From Haberlea rhodopensis (taxonomy: Eukaryota; Streptophyta; Magnoliopsida; Lamiales; Gesneriaceae), in NCBI GenBank assembly GCA_907163345.1, contig CAJQUN010000024.1, positions 6,076,001 to 6,140,000 on the forward strand: a DNA stretch of 64,000 bases, in the 5' to 3' direction. The position numbers were made by a program, and so were the translations under genes. The notes under the pieces were generated by a model. The model did not search any database and was not told the origin of the DNA. It saw nothing but the letters and a program-made list of their open reading frames with translations. Below are positions 60,118 through 64,000 of this stretch, one piece after another; position 1 is the stretch's first letter, and every line of letters begins with the position of its first letter.

Positions 60118-60484
60118 GAGATCTATCTCGGGAGTCTTTGATGTCGGGGGGAGGGGGGAGAGTTAGTCTCATTCTTTCTGGTGGATATTATAAGATCGAT
60201 TTTCAGAGATGTATCAGGGTGGTTCGGGGAGGGCTGTCTAGAAAGATATGTAATGTTTTGGATACAAAATTCTGGAGAGACATTTGGGTCGGGGAGGAGA
60301 GACTCGACGTCAAATTTCCTAGATTCGCATTAAGTGTTAGGGACAGAGACATTTCAGTGGGGAACATGGGAGTATTTGTTGGAAATGAATGGCAATGGTC
60401 GTGGGATTGGCGTCAAGAACCATTCTCATGGGAGGGAGATTTACTTAATGAGTTGTTTACTCTTATTGACAGGTCAGCTCCGGA
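60118..60484 (+). mobile_element. LINE (non-LTR retrotransposon) ORF2 3' part, left piece
   Basis: An open stretch encodes the region after the reverse transcriptase domain of plant L1-type LINEs (KFWRDIWVGEERLDVKFPR, then EWQWSWDWRQEPFSWEGDLLNELF). It continues after the hAT insertion at 63509, so both pieces are one interrupted LINE copy. The upstream part of the LINE is missing. Confidence 0.8.
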
Positions 60485-60826
60485 TAGGGGTGCTTACCGG
60501 GGTGAACCGGTCCGGTCCGGACCGGAACCGGCCGGTTTCGGGCCAGTTATGGGCGGAACAGGCCGGTTTCGGGCCAGTTATGGGCGGAACCGGTCCGGTC
60601 CGTTAAGGAACCGGATCGAGCCGGTTCTGGTTCCAACTGGTTCCGGTTCGGTCCGGTTCCTTAACGGTTTTCTGATTTTTTTATTTTTATGTATTAAATG
60701 TTTCCTCAATTATGTTCATCACAAATTCAATATATTTCTTCTTCATTTCATAATATAGATGCATACAAATAATTGTAAAGACATGACAATTGAAAATCTA
60801 AATAAAAAAATATTACTATTTAGTAC

Positions 60827-63063
60827 TTAGCAGTCTTCATAATTGATAAGTATTGTTTTGGCGTTCTCTTCTTCTTGCTCGTCATAATGATTTACGAATT
60901 CGCCAACCGTCTCATCTCTTCTATTTTTACATTCTGCTTCAAACCAATCTTTAAGTAACGTGAGCATGCATAACGAATCAGCTGATAGACTACTTCTGTA
61001 GTCTCCAATAATACGGCCGTATGTTGAGAATGCTGATTCAGAAGCGACGCTTGAAGCTTGTACAGCATACACGTCTCTAGCCATTTTGGCTAAGATAGGG
61101 AATTGTGCTGCATTGGACTTCCACCATTGTAAGACGTCGAAGTTGTCTTCGGTTAGAAATTGATAATTCAGATAAATTTGCAACACAGTCGACGTGCTAG
61201 TAGAAGGTCCTTTTCCCTTAAATTTTTTCCTGCCCAGCATTCTAAGCAAATTGATGCCCCCACCTTTAGATTGAGCTTAGGGTTGTTCTTCAACAGGCCT
61301 TTGTTGCGATGATTCACTTGCCTGTTGATTATAATACAACTGAAACATATTTTGGAGAGATTGCATTGTAGACGTCTTTTGATCGTCAACAACCTTCCCC
61401 AAAAATTTAGCATAATATTCAAAAAATTTCTCAAATGAAGATAAACATTGGCTAGGATCTAGCAATGTTGCGATGCAGTGCACGGGTGGGATTTGTTCCC
61501 AATACTTTTATAAATTTAGTTTCCATTGCACTAACAAAAGCATGCAAGTCATAGTCATCTCTAAATTATATAAATTTATCAAACATGTTAAATACTAAAG
61601 GAAGAAAATAAACGGAAGTTGGATAAGTAACACCAGAGAAACGTTCCGTCGCTTCTTTGAAAGTGCCTAACAATGATACACAATTTTCAACAAATTCCCA
61701 ATCCTCATTAGTCAAATAAATACTTTCATCGCTATCAGGCATTTGATATGAATTATAAAATGGAGTTAAAATATCTTTGTAAGGTAACATAGCATTCAAC
61801 ATATTGTACAACGAATTCCACCTAGTATCTATTGGTGATGGAAAAAGAAGATGCTTTAAACCATTAGATAAACATAATTGTTTCCAATCACGCTTAACAC
61901 GGCTCGTGCGTAACCATTTAGCGCAGTATTTCATTTTCTCAATACATGCTGAGTGATTGTCCTCATAACCAACTTTAACTGCCAAATTAATCACATGACA
62001 TGCACATCTAACATGAAAAAATATGCCATCAAGCATTGGTTTAAGATAGGTCTTTAAATCACGCATCGCAGCATTGTTATTCACAGCATTGTCTAATGTG
62101 ATTGAAAATATCTTATCCCGAATTCCATAATGTCTACAAGTGTTGAATACATATTTAGCAATTACATAACCAGTATGTGCACAGTCTAACTCATCTAAAG
62201 ACAAAATCCTTTTTTGCATACACCAATTATCATCAATCCAATAACAAGTGACAACAAGATATGAATCAGAATTTACATTTGTCCAAATATCAGTTGTTAA
62301 ACTAACCCTACAAAGCAAACTAGAAAGATGTTGAAACAATGTATTTCTATATTCAACAAATACGTCCATATAATTTCTTTTTTAGTGTGTGCCTGGAAAT
62401 ATGTTTAAACATGGGTTGTATAGACGAAGCAAATTCAATAAAACCAGCACGTTCAGCTTGTATAAAAGGTAGTTCACATCTGATCACATATCTAACAAGT
62501 GACCTACGATTAATTTCAGCAGTTAAAATAAAATATGTGCCAGTAAGAACATTAATTTGTGCTTGTGTTGCTTCTCGACCTAATGGTTGTAATGTTGTCT
62601 CATCAAAATTATATTTTTTTACTAAGTGTTTTTTATATGTTCTGGTGCCTCCACTGGAACCACCAGCTTTATATGAATACTGGATCTTACATAATTTACA
62701 TATTGCAACAGATTCATTAGAACCTTCTTTTTGAGCGAGTTCAAAGTGATCCCATATCTTACTTCTTTTGGCACGAGTGGGTTGTCTACTCGCTGTTGTA
62801 GTGGCTCCGGATGACTCCACATGTTGTCTTTCTTGGACTTGGGCAGCAAGAGGTTCGGCAGGTTGTTGGGGTTGTTGTGGTTCGACATTCATAGAAGAAC
62901 CACCAACATTGAGGTCAGCAAAAAAATCACAACTTTCATTTAACTCAGGAATTGACACAGGCAAATTCATTGCAGAAGATGAACTCAGTGATAGACGACC
63001 CGGAACGAGACCCCGATTGTGACCCCGGCTACGACCAGCACCGCTGCTAGATGAAGATGCCAT
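60827..63063 (-). pseudogene. hAT (RICESLEEPER-like) transposase pseudogene
   Basis: Start ATG at 63063 gives a serine-rich N-terminus. A BED zinc finger follows (SKIWDHFELAQKEG, then CKLCKIQYSYKAGGSSGGT and TYKKHL). After it comes the catalytic region (SLTTDIWTNVNSDSYLVVT, ITLDNAVNNNAAM, CACHVINLAV, DTRWNSLYNML). The C-terminal hAT dimerisation region (YPFPIL-like QFPILAKMARDVYAVQASSVASES, then RSSLSADSL) ends at 60827. The reading frame is broken at least four times: a frame shift at an A run near 62380, a stop at about 61566, another frame shift near 61500, and a stop at about 61277. All expected domains remain recognisable, so inactivation seems fairly recent. Confidence 0.9.
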
Positions 63064-63220
63064 TATTATATAAGTAAATTGTAGATAACACAACTGAGAG
63101 AAAAATATACGAGTGAAGTATTTTTCGTTACAAGAATTGTTATGAAAAAATACACAACACAACATCCCCTATTTATAGTTTTTTTTTTATTAATTTTTTT
63201 TTTTAAAAAAAAAAGAATTT

Positions 63221-63300
63221 GTTAACGTTGGCAACGGCTAAGTGCCGTTGCCAACGTTAACATTTAAATTGAAGGCAACGGCTTTATAGCCGTTGCCTTC
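63221..63300. repeat. Two perfect hairpins in the hAT element, upstream of the transposase
   Basis: Hairpin one has 18-base arms GTTAACGTTGGCAACGGC (63221-63238 and 63244-63261) with a 5-base loop. Hairpin two has 13-base arms GAAGGCAACGGCT (63271-63283 and 63288-63300) with a TTAT loop. Both share the core GGCAACGGC. They lie about 160 bases before the transposase start, between the gene and the terminal repeat. Confidence 0.93.
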
Positions 63301-63508
63301 TTCAGAATTTTTTTTTTTTATTATTATTTTTTTAAAACTACCGGTTTCGGTTCCAGAATCGGAACCAAATCGGTAGCACCGGAACCAGAGGTGCTACCGG
63401 TTCGGTTCTTAGGAACCCCCCGGATCGGTTTCTAACCGGTTCCGGGGCGGACCGGAACCGTTAAGTCCGGTTTCTGTTTTGGATCGGACTTAACGGTAAG
63501 CACCCCTA

Positions 63509-64000
63509 GTTCCGGAGCAGGAAATGATAGACGGATGGGAATGGCGACATGATCAGTCAAAGCAATATTCGGTATCTTCGGCGTACTATCTCATCCAAAA
63601 TGATACCCCACCTACCTTAGACTTGCAGTTATCATTCGAAACCATTTGGAAGCACTCAAGCACCCAATAAAGAGGCGCACTAGCATGGAGAATTTTCAGA
63701 GACCGGATTCCAACAAAACAGAACCTGAGATTGAGAATTATCAGATCTGGACCAGAATCGGATGCCTGCGGATTTTGTGAGTTGGAGGTGGAATCTACGA
63801 CTCACTTGTTCTTCTCTTGTCCAGGGGCATACTCATTATGGATGAAGTGTTACGAGTCACGAGTCACGAGTGGCTAGGAATGAGTCTTGTAATTCATGAA
63901 GATCCTCTTATCCATTTTTGTAATCATATTGACCTCTGGCAACATAAAAAAAGGTAGGAATGACTGACAATTTGGTTAGCAATTTCTTGGACCATGTGGT
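63509..64000 (+). mobile_element. LINE ORF2 3' part, right piece (zf-RVT region)
   Basis: Continues the LINE interrupted by the hAT element. Coding traces are GWEWRHDQSKQYSVSSAYYL, then WRIFRDRIPTKQNLRLRI and CGFCELEVESTTHLFFSCPGA, the zinc-binding zf-RVT domain after the reverse transcriptase. An in-frame TAA at about 63669 and a duplicated GAGTCAC at about 63855-63868 show decay. It runs to the window edge. Confidence 0.82.

Larger units (their letters stand above)
60485..63508 (-). mobile_element. hAT transposon, 3024 bp, inserted in the LINE, with defective transposase
   Basis: Perfect 15-base terminal inverted repeats (TAGGGGTGCTTACCG and its inverse) bound the element. The 8-bp target duplication is GCTCCGGA (60477-60484) and GTTCCGGA (63509-63516), one mismatch. 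Both ends are dense in CCGGT/ACCGG motifs. Near the left end a 30-base unit (GGCCGGTTTCGGGCCAGTTA...) is repeated twice. The transposase gene lies on the minus strand and is broken, so this copy cannot move on its own. Confidence 0.93.

Noticed and set aside
60138..60758. 206-codon open frame as a separate gene
   Set aside because: Its first half is LINE ORF2 and its second half runs into the hAT terminal repeat, so it is a chance fusion.

Overview
The window is nuclear DNA of a flowering plant, most likely a dicot. It is AT-rich, its genes have introns with GT-AG borders, and about half of it is transposable elements and their remains. The host genes resemble dicot families: a CC-type glutaredoxin, RKP, a CYP736A-like P450, EMB2453/PPR5 and a GPI-anchored beta-1,3-glucanase. 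I cannot name the species; an asterid is only a guess.

Layout. 1-1042: edge of an LTR retrotransposon (LTR plus first part of gag, minus strand). 2190-5355: a CC-type glutaredoxin gene and a decayed copy of it with a similarly duplicated upstream region, separated by a small SINE. 6474-7724: a solo LTR with a perfect 5-bp target duplication. 9144-17407: RKP, a 10-coding-exon RING/SPRY ubiquitin ligase on the minus strand (1278 aa reconstructed). 17.7-22.6 kb: repeats, including one end of a PIF/Harbinger-like element. 22.6-28.8 kb: a broken P450 copy (minus) facing away from an intact CYP736A-like gene (plus). 31.2-34 kb: repeats, including a 1.27-kb Harbinger-like element with TTA target duplications. 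34549-36418: a PPR gene of the EMB2453/PPR5 type.

36.8-43.2 kb is a gene graveyard: remnants of a PLS-class PPR gene, an AGT2/AGT3-like aminotransferase gene split by a small copia-type element, the last exon of a TGA bZIP gene, and a CDC48 fragment that still holds an intron. A small hAT MITE follows.

45590-52157 is the most striking feature: a complete 6.57-kb Mutator-like element (MULE) with an exact 9-bp target duplication. It encodes an intact 816-aa MURA-type transposase and a convergent five-exon gene for a plant mobile domain (PMD, MAIN-like) protein. Its ends are built from 17 short palindromes (10 left, 7 right). It looks young and may be mobile.

53305-57914: a beta-1,3-glucanase gene (GH17 + X8 + GPI signal) with unusual short 5' coding exons and a complete 761-bp TRIM retrotransposon in an intron. 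58.8-60.0 kb: an array of TGCATG-type palindromes. 60.1-64 kb: the 3' part of a LINE, interrupted by a 3.0-kb hAT element whose transposase gene is broken and whose transposase-proximal end carries two perfect hairpins.

The host genes are independent loci, not a pathway. The main themes are local duplication followed by decay, and several TE superfamilies whose ends carry hairpins.
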